Source: Steroidobacteraceae bacterium (GTDB lineage Bacteria; Pseudomonadota; Gammaproteobacteria; Steroidobacterales; Steroidobacteraceae). From it: 49,152 bases of DNA. Of this stretch, positions 15,776-24,695 are shown one piece after another. The notes beneath the pieces were generated by a model. That model saw only the letters and a program-made list of their open reading frames with translations, was not told the DNA's origin and did not search any database. The translations under genes were made by a program, and so were the position numbers. Every line of letters starts with the position of its first letter. Within the stretch, counting starts at the first letter, position 1. The DNA lies in the NCBI GenBank assembly GCA_025458905.1, contig JALORN010000023.1, positions 1 through 49,152 of the forward strand, written 5' to 3'.

Positions 15776-18700
15776 GGCCTGGACACTCCGTAGCGCCGGA
15801 ACAGCAGGGGCAGCACGAACAGGGTCAGGAAGGTCGAGGACACGAGCCCGCCGGTGACCACCACCGCCAGCGGCCGCTGCACCTCCGAGCCCGGCCCGGT
15901 GGCGAACAGCAGCGGGATCAGTCCGAAGGCGGTGATCGAGGCGGTCATCAGCACCGGCCGCAGCCGGCGCTGCACGCCGCCCGTGACCGCCGCGGCGAGC
16001 GGCGTGCCGCGGGCGAGCAGCTGGTTGAAGTGGCCGACCAGCACCAGGCCGTTCAGCACCGCGATGCCCATCAGCGCGATGAAGCCGATGGAGGCGGGCA
16101 CCGACAGGTACTCGCCGGCGAGCGCCAGCGCGAACACCCCGCCGACCAGCGCGAACGGGATGTTGGCGAGCACCAGGCCCGCCTGGCGCACCGAGCCGAG
16201 CGTCGCGAACAGCAGCAGGAACACGAGCACCAGCGCCACCGGCACGACGATCGCCAGCCGCGCCGCGGCGCGCTGCTGGTTCTCGAACTGGCCGCCCCAC
16301 TCGAGGCGGTAGCCCGCGGGCAGCTGCACCTGCGCCTCGACCGCCGCGCGCGCCTCGTCGACGAAGCCGACGAGGTCGCGGTCGCGCACGTTGGCGGTGA
16401 CCACCGAGAAGCGCGAGGAGTTCTCGCGCTCGACCTTGACCGGGCCCTCGGTGAAGCCGAGCGTCGCCGCGGCCGCGAGCGGCGTCTCGCCGCCCTCGCG
16501 CGCCGCGATCGGCACGGCGGCGAGCGCGCCGGCGTCGGCCGAGTAGTCCGTCCCGCCCTTGATCACCAGCGGCACGCGCCGGCCGCGCTCGAGCACGCTG
16601 TCGACCCGGATACCCTCGACCAGCGCGCGCAGCTCGTCCTGCACGTCGGCGGCATCGCGCGACAGCGCCCCGAGCGCGGCGCGGTCGAGGTCGACCTTCA
16701 GGTACTGCATCGCGTCGTTGGCGACGTAGGCGACGTCCTCGGCGCCGCGGATGCGCCCGAGCACCGCCTGCACCTCGAGCGCGACGCGGTTCAGCTCCTC
16801 GATCTCGGGACCGAAGACCTTGACCGCGAGGTCGCCGCGGGTGCCGGTCAGCATCTCCGAGGTGCGCATCTCGATCGGCTGGGTGAAGCCGAAGGTCACG
16901 CCGGGGAAAGACTGCCCGACCGCGCGCAGCGAGTCGATGATGTCTTCCTTGGAGCCGCGCCACTGGTCGTCCGGCTTCAGCTCGAGGAAGGTGTCGGTGT
17001 CGTTGAGCGACATCGGGTCGAGACCGAGCTCGTCGGAGCCGAGGCGGGCGATGATGTTGCGGATCTCGGGCGTCGCCGCCATCAGCTTCTGCTGGATGTC
17101 GAGGTCGATCCGCACCGAGTCCTCGAGGCCGATCGACGGCAGCTTCACGATCTGCATCAGCACGTCGCCCTCGTCGAGCGTCGGGATGAACGACTTGCCG
17201 AGGAACGGGAAGATCGCGAGCGCGGCGGCGATCGCCGCGAGCGAGCCGCCGAACACCAGCCGCTCGCGCGCCGCGGCCCAGGCAAAGGCGCGCTGGAAGC
17301 GCGGCGCCAGCACGCGCATCAGCCAGGGCTCGTGGTGGTCGCCGGGCTTCAGCAGGTAGGTGGCGATCACCGGGATCACCGTCAGCGACAGCAGCAGCGA
17401 GGCGGCGAGCGCGATCACGATCGTCAGCGCCACCGGCCGGAACAGCTTGCCCTCGAGGCCCTGCAGCGTCAGCAGCGGCAGGAACACCACGGCGATGATC
17501 GTGATGCCGCCGATCACCGGTACCGCGACCTCCTTGACCGCGCGGTAGACCACGTGCAGCAGCGGCTGGCGGTCGCCGTGGCGGGGCTCGGCGGCGCGCG
17601 CGACGACGTTCTCGACCACGACCACCGCGGCGTCCACCAGCATGCCGATCGCGATCGCGAGCCCGCCGAGCGACATCAGGTTCGCCGACAGGCCGATCTG
17701 CTCCATCGCGACGAAGGTGGCGAGCGCGGCGAGCGGCAGCACGGCGGTCACGGTGATCGCCGCGCGCGCATCGCCGAGGAACAGCACCAGCAGCACGACG
17801 ATCAGCACCGCGGCCTCCAGCAACGCCTTGCCGACCGTGCCGGTGGCGCGGTCGACCAGCGCGCTGCGGTCGTAGAACGGCTCGATCGTGATGCCGGGCG
17901 GCAGCGTGGTCGCGACCTGGGCGAGCTCCTCGCGCACCCGCTCGACCACCTGCCGCGCGTTGGCGCCGCGCAGCGCCACCACGATGCCCTGCGCGGTCTC
18001 GCCGGTGCCGTTGCGCGTCACCGCGCCATAGCGGGTCAGCGTGCCGTGGCGCACCTCGGCGACGTCGCGGATGCTGACGACGCCGCCCGCGCCGGCAGCC
18101 ACCGGGATCGAGGCGATGTCCTGCAGCGACTTGACGGTCGAGTCGACGCGCACCGGCAGCGATTCCTCGCCGGCCTGCACGCGCCCGGCACCGTCGCCGC
18201 GGGTGTTGGCCTCGAGTGCGTGCCGCAGGTCCTCGACCGAGAGGCCACGCGCGGCGAGCGCGGCGGCGTCGGGCGCCACCTCGAAGGTGCGCACCAGGCC
18301 GCCGAGGGCGTTGATCTCGGCGACGCCGTCGAGGGTGCGCAGCCGCGGGCGGATCACCCAGTCGACGATCGCGCGCCGCTCCTCGAGCGACAGCGGCCCC
18401 TCGACCGTGAACATGTAGACGTCGCTCAGCGGCGTCGCGATCGGCGCGAGGCCGCCGGTGACCGTCCCCGGCAGGTCGCCGAGCACGGTGACCAGGCGCT
18501 CGTTGACCTGCTGGCGGGCCCAGTAGACGTCGACCGCGTCCTCGAACTCGAGCGTGATGTCCGCGAGGCCGTACTTGGTCATCGAGCGCAGCAGCCGCTG
18601 GCCGGGGATGCCGAGCACCTCCTGCTCGATCGGCACCACCACGCGCGCCTCGATCTCCTCGGGGGTCATCCCGGGCGCCTTGAGGATGATCTTCACCTGC

Positions 18701-18834
18701 GTGTTGGAGATGTCGGGGAAGGCGTCGATCGGCAGCCGCAGCAGCGCCAGCGTGCCGGCCACGGCGAGCGCCAGCGCCGCGAGCATCACCACCAGGCGCT
18801 GCGAGAGCGCGAGCGCGACCAGGCTGCCGGCCAT
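15772..18834 (-). CDS. Heavy-metal efflux RND pump, CzcA family
   Basis: A 1020-residue inner-membrane proton-driven pump of the HME-RND family, with twelve expected transmembrane segments and two large periplasmic loops. Diagnostic stretches: IDAFPDISNTQVKI near the N-terminus, IAIGMLVDAAVVVVEN for TM4, SLLLSLTVIPVIATYLL, SFIPTLDEGDVLMQ at the second periplasmic domain, and LVLVGHFNQLL late. The TM4 motif with DAA rather than the CzcA-type DGA places it outside the classic Co/Zn/Cd group. From memory, CusA uses three Met residues for Cu(I)/Ag(I); only the one in the SEML stretch seems kept, the other two read Gln and Asp here, so a divalent cation is more likely than copper. Its ATG shares one base with the adaptor's stop (TGATG). 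Confidence 0.93.
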   Translation of the reverse strand: MAGSLVALALSQRLVVMLAALALAVAGTLALLRLPIDAFPDISNTQVKIILKAPGMTPEEIEARVVVPIEQEVLGIPGQRLLRSMTKYGLADITLEFEDAVDVYWARQQVNERLVTVLGDLPGTVTGGLAPIATPLSDVYMFTVEGPLSLEERRAIVDWVIRPRLRTLDGVAEINALGGLVRTFEVAPDAAALAARGLSVEDLRHALEANTRGDGAGRVQAGEESLPVRVDSTVKSLQDIASIPVAAGAGGVVSIRDVAEVRHGTLTRYGAVTRNGTGETAQGIVVALRGANARQVVERVREELAQVATTLPPGITIEPFYDRSALVDRATGTVGKALLEAAVLIVVLLVLFLGDARAAITVTAVLPLAALATFVAMEQIGLSANLMSLGGLAIAIGMLVDAAVVVVENVVARAAEPRHGDRQPLLHVVYRAVKEVAVPVIGGITIIAVVFLPLLTLQGLEGKLFRPVALTIVIALAASLLLSLTVIPVIATYLLKPGDHHEPWLMRVLAPRFQRAFAWAAARERLVFGGSLAAIAAALAIFPFLGKSFIPTLDEGDVLMQIVKLPSIGLEDSVRIDLDIQQKLMAATPEIRNIIARLGSDELGLDPMSLNDTDTFLELKPDDQWRGSKEDIIDSLRAVGQSFPGVTFGFTQPIEMRTSEMLTGTRGDLAVKVFGPEIEELNRVALEVQAVLGRIRGAEDVAYVANDAMQYLKVDLDRAALGALSRDAADVQDELRALVEGIRVDSVLERGRRVPLVIKGGTDYSADAGALAAVPIAAREGGETPLAAAATLGFTEGPVKVERENSSRFSVVTANVRDRDLVGFVDEARAAVEAQVQLPAGYRLEWGGQFENQQRAAARLAIVVPVALVLVFLLLFATLGSVRQAGLVLANIPFALVGGVFALALAGEYLSVPASIGFIALMGIAVLNGLVLVGHFNQLLARGTPLAAAVTGGVQRRLRPVLMTASITAFGLIPLLFATGPGSEVQRPLAVVVTGGLVSSTFLTLFVLPLLFRRYGVSRP

Positions 18835-19937
18835 CACTCCTCTCCCGCGAGGCCGAGCCAGGCGCCCTTGATCAGCGCCGAGCCGGTGATCGCGACCGCG
18901 TCGCCGGCGCGCAGCGCAGTGCTGCGCGCGAAGCCGGCGCGCGCGGCGGCGGCATCGACCGCGACCGCCTCGAAGCCCTGCGGGCGCTCGACGAACACGA
19001 AGGTCTCGGCGCCGCGCCGCACGAAGGCGCGCGGCGGCAGCGCCCAGCCGCCCTGCGCGGCGCTGCGCGGGCTCAGCACCGCGGTCACCGCCTCGCCGGG
19101 CAGCAGGCAGCCCTCGGCGTCGAGCAGCTCGGCGTCGAGCGGCACCGCCTGGTTGGCGTCGGCCGCGGTGCCGACCGCCCGCAGCACCGCGCGCGCCTCG
19201 CAGCCGCGCGACCGCACCAGCAGCGCGTCGCCGGCGGCGAGGGCGCGCGCCACGCCCGGGCTCGCGGCCAGCGCCACGCGCAGTCGCCCCGCGGCGCCGA
19301 TCACCGCCAGCGTGTCGCCCGCCGCGACCGCCGCGCCGGCGGTCAGGCGCGGGCCGGCGAGCACGCCGTCGACGCCGGCGCGCACCACGACCTGGCCGTC
19401 GGCGCCGCGCGCCTCGAACCCGGGGAGCGAGGCGCGGACCTGGCGCAGCTGGGCCTGGGCCGCCGTGGCGGCGGCCTCCGACTGCTCGACCCGGCTGGCG
19501 GCGATCACTCCTTCGTCGAGCAGGCGCCGGTCGCGGGCCAGCCGCTGGGAGGCGACGGTGGCCGCGGCCTCGGCCTCGCGCAGCGTGCGCTGCAGCGCCG
19601 CGACCTCGGGGCCGGCCAGCGTCAGCAGCGCGTCGCCGCGGCGCACGCCCGCGCCGGGGTGCGCGGCCACCGCGGCGATCCGCGCGGCCACCGGCGAGGT
19701 GACCAGGGCCCGGGCTGCGCCGCCGGCGGCCACGCGCCCGGTGACGGTGAGGCCCGCCGAGGTGATGGCCGCGGAGTCGTCGAGGCGCAGCACCTCGATG
19801 CGCGCGTTGGCGCGCTGGGCGGGGGTGAGGGACACCAGGTTTTCCGCGGCGCGCGACGGGGGCGGCGGCGCGGCGACGCTCAGCAGTGCGACGAGGAGCG
19901 CAGGGCGCGCGCGCGCGGCCGAGGCAAGGCTCATCAT
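18834..19937 (-). CDS. Periplasmic adaptor (membrane fusion protein) of the metal RND system, CzcB/CusB-like
   Basis: A 367-residue adaptor. The first of two adjacent ATGs is preceded by GGAG and starts a signal peptide (about 1-30). The barrel-sandwich/lipoyl halves are visible around 70-90 (SPVAARIAAVAAHPGAGVRRGD) and 170-200 (VVVRAGVDGVLAGPRLTAG), separated by a helical hairpin of Ala/Arg heptads (LQRTLREAEAAATVASQRLARDR), and followed by beta-barrel and membrane-proximal strands. It is shorter than CzcB and lacks the N-terminal His/Met metal-binding extension of CusB. It would bridge pump and outer-membrane factor in the periplasm. The next gene starts within its stop codon. Confidence 0.88.
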   Translation of the reverse strand: MMSLASAARARPALLVALLSVAAPPPPSRAAENLVSLTPAQRANARIEVLRLDDSAAITSAGLTVTGRVAAGGAARALVTSPVAARIAAVAAHPGAGVRRGDALLTLAGPEVAALQRTLREAEAAATVASQRLARDRRLLDEGVIAASRVEQSEAAATAAQAQLRQVRASLPGFEARGADGQVVVRAGVDGVLAGPRLTAGAAVAAGDTLAVIGAAGRLRVALAASPGVARALAAGDALLVRSRGCEARAVLRAVGTAADANQAVPLDAELLDAEGCLLPGEAVTAVLSPRSAAQGGWALPPRAFVRRGAETFVFVERPQGFEAVAVDAAAARAGFARSTALRAGDAVAITGSALIKGAWLGLAGEE

Positions 19938-20042
19938 GGGTCGGGACTCCGGCAGGTCGACAGTCGGCGGGAGGCGGAACCTCGAGGGTCCGCCACGCTG
20001 CCCCCGTGATGGCACGCGCATGCGGCGCGCGCGCCGGGAGCG

Positions 20043-20363
20043 TCAGCCGGAGACGGGCCTGGGCGGTTCGTCGATGCGGCCAGGGGGCGCCGCGGGCGGG
20101 GTCGGGCAGGGCGTCGCGACCGAGGGCGGTGCGGCCTGCAGGGCGGGCGGCAAGGCCAACGCCTGCGGCAGCAGGGTCAGCGCCGGGCCGTGCAGGCAGA
20201 TCTGGCACGGCGACCCGGACGGGTCGTCGCCGGCGGCGTCGACCGCCGGCGGCACGCCGCCGAAGGCCGCGACCTGCGCCGGGTCGGCGTGCACGTCGGC
20301 CGCGACCGCGAGGTTGGTGGCGTTCAGCGCCAGCAGCACCAGCAGGGTCAGGACGACGCGCAT
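20043..20363 (-). CDS. Small exported Cys-pair protein, first gene of the efflux operon
   Basis: A 106-residue protein from this ATG (an in-frame GTG three codons earlier is possible). Residues 1-21 are a signal peptide (VVLTLLVLLALNATNLAVAA). The mature part is Pro/Ala-rich with one CQICLHG motif near residue 53, a CxxC next to a His, and a further Cys near 86. Small exported proteins with a CxxC/His site often open metal-efflux operons (for example CopL-like or DUF2946 proteins), so periplasmic metal binding is a reasonable inference. I cannot assign it to a family with certainty. It lies 105 bases upstream of the adaptor gene and downstream of a 12-bp palindrome. Confidence 0.65.
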   Translation of the reverse strand: MRVVLTLLVLLALNATNLAVAADVHADPAQVAAFGGVPPAVDAAGDDPSGSPCQICLHGPALTLLPQALALPPALQAAPPSVATPCPTPPAAPPGRIDEPPRPVSG

Positions 20364-20427
20364 GGTCGGCACGCTAGCCGAGCGCCGCGCCGCGGCGCAA
20401 GCCGCGGGCCGCGGGCGGCGAGGCCGG

Positions 20428-20439
20428 CACCACGTGGTG
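20428..20439. promoter_or_regulatory. 12-bp perfect palindrome upstream of the efflux operon, candidate operator
   Basis: CACCACGTGGTG is a perfect inverted repeat 64 bases ahead of the first gene of the RND operon, in the 108-base gap after the M3 peptidase gene. Its position suits a repressor or activator site for metal induction. No regulator gene is adjacent, and in such GC-rich DNA short palindromes also arise by chance. Confidence 0.35.
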
Positions 20440-20471
20440 AGCGCAGGCGCGCGGCCGGAGGGTGGTGGCCG

Positions 20472-22766
20472 TCAGCGCGCGCCCGCGGCCGTGGCCGGTC
20501 CGCCCGGGGAGGGCGGGGCCGCGCCCGGGTCCGCCGCCACCGGGAAGCCGCGCTTGCGCATCAGTGCGTCGATGCCGGCGTCGCGGCCGCGGAACTCGCG
20601 GTAGGCGAGCGCCGGGTCGACGGTGTTGCCGGCGGCGAACACGAAGCGGGTGAGCCGCGCGGCGACGGCGGGGTCCCAGGGACCCTTCGGCGCCTCCCTG
20701 AACGCCTCCCAGGCGTCGGCGGTCAGCGTGTCGGCCCAGAGGTAACTGTAGTAGCCGGCCGAATAGCCGTCGCCCGAGAAGACGTGCGCGAACTGCGGCG
20801 TGCGATGGCGCATCACGATCTCGCGCGGCATGCCGAGCTGCGCCAGGGTCTCGCGCTCGAAGGCGTCGGGGTCGATCGCCCGGCCGGGCTCGGCCGCGAG
20901 GTGCAGCTGCATGTCGATCAGCGCGCCGGCGAGGTACTCGACCGTCGCGAAGCCCTGGTTGAAGGTGCGCGCCTTCTCGATCTTCGCGACCAGCGCGGCC
21001 GGCATGGGCTTGCCGGTCTGGTAGTGGACCGCGAAGCGGTCCAGCACCTCCGGCACGAGCAGCCAGTGCTCGAGCAGCTGCGACGGGAACTCGACGTAGT
21101 CGCGCGCGACGTTGGTGCCCGAGAGCGAGGGGTAGTGCACGTCGGAGGAGAGGCCGTGCAGCGCGTGGCCGAACTCGTGGAACAACGTCACCGCGTCGTC
21201 CCAGCTGATCAGCACCGGCTCGCCGGGCCGGCCCTTCACGAAGTTCGCGTTGTTGGAGACGATGGTCGTGACCTCGCCCGCGAAGCGCTCCTGGTTGCGG
21301 TAGGCGTTCATCCAGGCGCCCGAGCGCTTGCCCGGGCGCGCGTACGGGTCGAAGTACCAGAGACCGAGGTGCCGGCCGCCGCGCGTGACCTCCCAGACGG
21401 CGACGTCCGGGTGGTAGACCGGCACCCGGCCGGGCGGCAGCGCCGTGAACTGCATGCCGAACAGCTCGCCGGCGACCCAGAACATGCCCTCGCGCAAGCG
21501 GTCGAGCTGCAGGTAGGGCTTCAGTTCGTTGGTGTCCAGGTCGTAGCGCGCCTTGCGCACCTTCTCCTGGTAGAAGCGGTAGTCCCAGGGCTCGATCGTG
21601 ACCGGCTTCCCGGCCTCGCGGGTGGCGAGCGCCTGCATGTCGGCGACTTCCTCGCGCACGCGCGCGACCGCGGGCTTCCAGACGGCTTCCATCAGCGCCA
21701 TCGCGCGCCCGGGCGTGCCGGCCATCGAGTCCTCGAGGCGCCAGTGCGCGTGCGTCGGGTAGCCGAGCAGCCGCGCGCGCTCGGCGCGCAGCGCGAGCAC
21801 CTCGGTCACGATCGCGTTGTTGTCGGTGGCGCCGCCGTTGTCGCCGCGGTTCACGAAGGTGCGCCAGACCTTCTCGCGCAGGTCGCGGCGCGTTGAGTAG
21901 GCGAGGAAAGGCTCGACCGAGGAGCGCGTGTTCGCGATCAGCCACTGGCCCTCGAAGCCGCGCGAGGCGGCCTCGGCGGCGGCGCCGGCGATCACCGTCT
22001 CGGGCAGGCCGGCGAGCTCGGCGCGCGACCCGAGCAGCAGGTACTGGTTCGACTCGTCGGCGAGCAGGTTCTGGCCGAACCGGGTGTAGAGCGCAGCGAG
22101 CCGCTGGTTGATCTCGGCGAGGCGGCGCTTGGCCGGCGCATCGAGCCGCGCACCGGCGCGCACGAAGTTGGTGTAGTGCAGCCAGGCGAGGCGCTGCTGC
22201 TCGCGCGTCAGGCCCGAGCGTTCGCGGGCCTCGTAGACGGCGGCGATGCGTGCGAACAGCCGCTCGTCCTGCGTGACGCGGTCGCGGTAGGCCGCGAGCT
22301 TCGGCTCGACCTCGCGCTCGACCTGCTGCACGGCGTCGTCGTTGACCGTCGAGCCGAGCACGCCGTAGACCGTGGCCGCGCGATCGAGCAGGCGACCGGA
22401 GCGCTCCATCGCCGCCAGCGTGTTGTCGAAGGTCGGCGGAGCCGGGTTCGCCGCGATCCGGTCGAGCTCGGCGAGGGCCTGGGCGATGCCGGCGTCGATC
22501 GCGGGCCCGAGGTGCTGGGGCCGGACGCGGTCGAACGGCGGCACGCCACCCCATGGGCCTGCCCAGGGCGGCAACAGCGGGTTCGCGGCGGGGGCCGGGG
22601 CCGCTGCGGTCGGGGCGCCGGCGCTCTGGCCGGCCGTGGCGCTGGAGGCGGCGACGGTGCTCATGATCAGGCTCGCGAGCAGGGTGATGATGGGGGTGAC
22701 GGCCGCCATCTTTTCACGGCGGAGGGCATGCCGGCGAGGGCGCGAAGGCACCGGAATCGTCGTCAT
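20472..22766 (-). CDS. M3 family peptidyl-dipeptidase (Dcp-like), exported
   Basis: A 764-residue zinc metallopeptidase of family M3. The zinc site is complete: HEFGHALHG gives His530, Glu531 and His534, with Glu560 in DYVEFPSQ as third ligand. The C-terminal substrate-binding Tyr region (GDGYSAGYYSYLWAD) is also present. These enzymes remove C-terminal dipeptides or degrade short peptides. Residues 21-47 are a hydrophobic leader followed by a Pro/Ala linker, indicating a periplasmic form. The first ATG is given; a second ATG at codon 20 would put the hydrophobic leader at the very N-terminus and is equally plausible, since neither has a strong ribosome site. The gene stands between the cyclase fusion and the efflux operon. 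Confidence 0.92.
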   Translation of the reverse strand: MTTIPVPSRPRRHALRREKMAAVTPIITLLASLIMSTVAASSATAGQSAGAPTAAAPAPAANPLLPPWAGPWGGVPPFDRVRPQHLGPAIDAGIAQALAELDRIAANPAPPTFDNTLAAMERSGRLLDRAATVYGVLGSTVNDDAVQQVEREVEPKLAAYRDRVTQDERLFARIAAVYEARERSGLTREQQRLAWLHYTNFVRAGARLDAPAKRRLAEINQRLAALYTRFGQNLLADESNQYLLLGSRAELAGLPETVIAGAAAEAASRGFEGQWLIANTRSSVEPFLAYSTRRDLREKVWRTFVNRGDNGGATDNNAIVTEVLALRAERARLLGYPTHAHWRLEDSMAGTPGRAMALMEAVWKPAVARVREEVADMQALATREAGKPVTIEPWDYRFYQEKVRKARYDLDTNELKPYLQLDRLREGMFWVAGELFGMQFTALPPGRVPVYHPDVAVWEVTRGGRHLGLWYFDPYARPGKRSGAWMNAYRNQERFAGEVTTIVSNNANFVKGRPGEPVLISWDDAVTLFHEFGHALHGLSSDVHYPSLSGTNVARDYVEFPSQLLEHWLLVPEVLDRFAVHYQTGKPMPAALVAKIEKARTFNQGFATVEYLAGALIDMQLHLAAEPGRAIDPDAFERETLAQLGMPREIVMRHRTPQFAHVFSGDGYSAGYYSYLWADTLTADAWEAFREAPKGPWDPAVAARLTRFVFAAGNTVDPALAYREFRGRDAGIDALMRKRGFPVAADPGAAPPSPGGPATAAGAR

Positions 22767-22802
22767 TCGTGGTCCACGTCCTCTGCGGGGGAGCGGATCG
22801 GC

Positions 22803-23834
22803 TCAGACCTCCCGCAGGTCGATTCGTTCGGCGGCCGGCAGGCAGTAGATCTGCACCGGCGCGGCCCGGCCGCGCAGCTGCAGCGCCGGCAGCTCGAGCA
22901 GGGCGAGGTCGTCCTCGTCGTCCAGGTCCTCGCGCACCACGCTCGAGAACAGCGCCTCGCCGGCGCGCGCCCGCTGGCTGAGGCGCGAGGCGACGTTCAC
23001 CGTGTCGCCGACGATCGTGTAGCTGGTGAACTTGGCGGAGCCGACGTGGCCGGCGATCACCTCGCCGGCGTTGATGCCGATGCCGAGGCCGGTCTCGACG
23101 TCGAGCCGTCGCTTCCAGTCGGCCGACAGGCGACCGAAGCGCGCCAGCATCTCGCGCGCGGTGTCGACGGCGCGCTGCGAGGCGTCGGCCTGCTCGTTCG
23201 GCACGCCGAAGCCGACCATCAGGCCGTCGCCGGCCATGTTGAACACGGTGCCGCCGTGGTCGATGGCGATGCCGGTCAGCAGGTCGAAGTACTCGTTCAG
23301 CAGCGGCACCACCTGCGTCGGGCTGAGGCGCTCGGACACGCGCGTGAAGCCGCGCATGTCGGCGAACATCACGGCGCTCTTGACGCGCGTGTAGCCGCCG
23401 GCCTCGCCGGCCGTGCGGCCCGCGGGCGGGCCCTCGTGCTGGCGCAGCTCGAGCAGGTTGCCGGCGGGGTCGCGCAGGAACAGCTGCATCGACTGCGGGC
23501 CGCGGGCCGCGCCGCCGACGCGGAACGGGATGCCGCGGCGCTCGAGCTCGGCGCGCGCCGCGGCGAGGTCGGCGACCGCGAGCGCGACGTGCGGCTCGGT
23601 GCTGTCGATGCCGTGCGGGTCGTCGCCGCGGCGGCCGCTGGCCCCGATCAGGTGGATCTGGCCGTGCTCGCCGGCCTGCAGCCAGTGGCCCGGCGTGCCG
23701 CTGTTGCTGACTCGCGCCGGGTCGACGGCGAGGCCCAGCACGTCCGCGTAGAAGTCGCGGGCCCGCTCGATCTCGAGCGGCGACGGCGCGACGCGCACGG
23801 CGTGGTGGTGGAGCCCGAGCACCCTGATCGACAT
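22803..23834 (-). CDS. Glyoxalase-domain / class III nucleotide cyclase fusion
   Basis: A 343-residue protein joining two domains. Residues 1-135 are a vicinal-oxygen-chelate (glyoxalase/bleomycin resistance) domain: LHHHAVRV, FYADVLGL, GEHGQIHLIG, PHVALAVADL and DPAGNLLEL, with likely metal ligands His10/11, His61, His82 and Glu129. Residues 150-330 are a class III adenylate/guanylate cyclase catalytic domain: both metal-binding Asp are present (Asp159 in MFADMRGFT and Asp203 in AGDGLMVGFG), as are the transition-state Asn280 and Arg284 (DTVNVASR). The purine-specificity positions read Asn199 instead of Lys and Ser271 instead of Asp/Thr, so ATP or GTP preference is unclear. A G-rich run precedes the ATG. 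No membrane segment. The VOC domain may sense a small ligand and control cyclic nucleotide synthesis. Confidence 0.9.
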   Translation of the reverse strand: MSIRVLGLHHHAVRVAPSPLEIERARDFYADVLGLAVDPARVSNSGTPGHWLQAGEHGQIHLIGASGRRGDDPHGIDSTEPHVALAVADLAAARAELERRGIPFRVGGAARGPQSMQLFLRDPAGNLLELRQHEGPPAGRTAGEAGGYTRVKSAVMFADMRGFTRVSERLSPTQVVPLLNEYFDLLTGIAIDHGGTVFNMAGDGLMVGFGVPNEQADASQRAVDTAREMLARFGRLSADWKRRLDVETGLGIGINAGEVIAGHVGSAKFTSYTIVGDTVNVASRLSQRARAGEALFSSVVREDLDDEDDLALLELPALQLRGRAAPVQIYCLPAAERIDLREV

Positions 23835-23866
23835 GTGGTTGCGTCCCCCCGGCGGATCGCCGGCGA

Positions 23867-24658
23867 TTATGGGGCAGGGCGGCCGCCGCCGGCAGGACTG
23901 TCGGCCGGCTGCGACGGGGCCGGCGAGTCCCCTGCCGCGGCGCCGGCGGGATCGGGCGCACGGAGCGGCTCGGTGTCGCGAAACCCCGTGATGCGATCGA
24001 GGTCCGCGTGCATGCCGAGCAGCGCCGCCTCGAGGCGAACGCGCAGCGCCTCGGTGGCCTCGGGCGAGAGCTTCGCGGGCACCTCGATGGGCTCGCCCAT
24101 GCGCACGCGCACCGTGGCGCCGGGCTTCGGCACGATGGTGCGGTCCCAGGATTTCTTCCAGACCCAGGCCCGGTCGGCCGAGGCCGCGACCGGCAGCAGC
24201 AGGCTGTCGGTCTTCTGTGCCAGCGTGATCGTGCCGAGCTGGGCGATGCCGCGCGGGCCGCGCGAGCCGTCGGCCGACAGGCAGGAGTTGAGGCCGCGAT
24301 CCTCGCGCTGGGCGCGGATCATCTCGACCAGCGCGCGCGCGCCGCCCTTGCCGGAGGAGCCGCGCGCCACGCGGAAGCCGAGGCCTTCCTCGATCCGGGT
24401 CATCAGCTCGCCGTCGCGGCTCTGCGAGCACATCAGGATCCAGCGGCCCTGCTCGGGCAGGCTGAAGAAGTGCAGCAGCGCGAAGGTGCGCGAATGCAGG
24501 AACGCGCCGACCACCGGCTGGCCGGCGGCGATCAGGCGCGCGAGCGTCGCGCCGTTCTCGACTTCGTAGTGCCACGATTCCGCGAGCGCGCTATACCCGC
24601 GGCGCGCGATCGGCGGCATGATGTTGTGCAGCACGAAGCGCCGCACGGGCTTGCGCAT
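23867..24658 (-). CDS. DUF374 / lysophospholipid acyltransferase-like protein
   Basis: A 263-residue protein of the DUF374 group, related to the PlsC/LpxL-like acyltransferases. Recognisable parts are FLHSRTFALLHF (about 54-65), SQSRDGELMTRIEEGLGF with the following RGSSGKGGARAL, a LSADGSRGPRG block and KSWDRTIVPKPGATVRV. These align with the SxDGE, RGSS and DGPRGP signatures of the family. It probably works at the inner membrane on a lipid or acyl carrier, but its true reaction is unknown. The ATG is preceded by a weak ribosome site; a GTG 11 codons earlier would nearly abut the HMG-CoA reductase stop. The C-terminal 35 residues are Pro/Ala-rich and disordered. Short gaps to both neighbours suggest one transcript with the reductase and the cyclase fusion. 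Confidence 0.8.
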   Translation of the reverse strand: MRKPVRRFVLHNIMPPIARRGYSALAESWHYEVENGATLARLIAAGQPVVGAFLHSRTFALLHFFSLPEQGRWILMCSQSRDGELMTRIEEGLGFRVARGSSGKGGARALVEMIRAQREDRGLNSCLSADGSRGPRGIAQLGTITLAQKTDSLLLPVAASADRAWVWKKSWDRTIVPKPGATVRVRMGEPIEVPAKLSPEATEALRVRLEAALLGMHADLDRITGFRDTEPLRAPDPAGAAAGDSPAPSQPADSPAGGGRPAP

Positions 24659-24695
24659 CGGCACCGGGGGCGCCTGGCCTGCGATCGGCACGCCG

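Noticed and set aside
15757..20604. A very long plus-strand open frame (about 1600 codons) opposite the efflux operon
   Set aside because: Its translation is a monotonous Arg/His/Asp/Ala-rich text with no domain, and it is exactly antisense to four clear genes. In GC-rich DNA the frame opposite real codons is often open.
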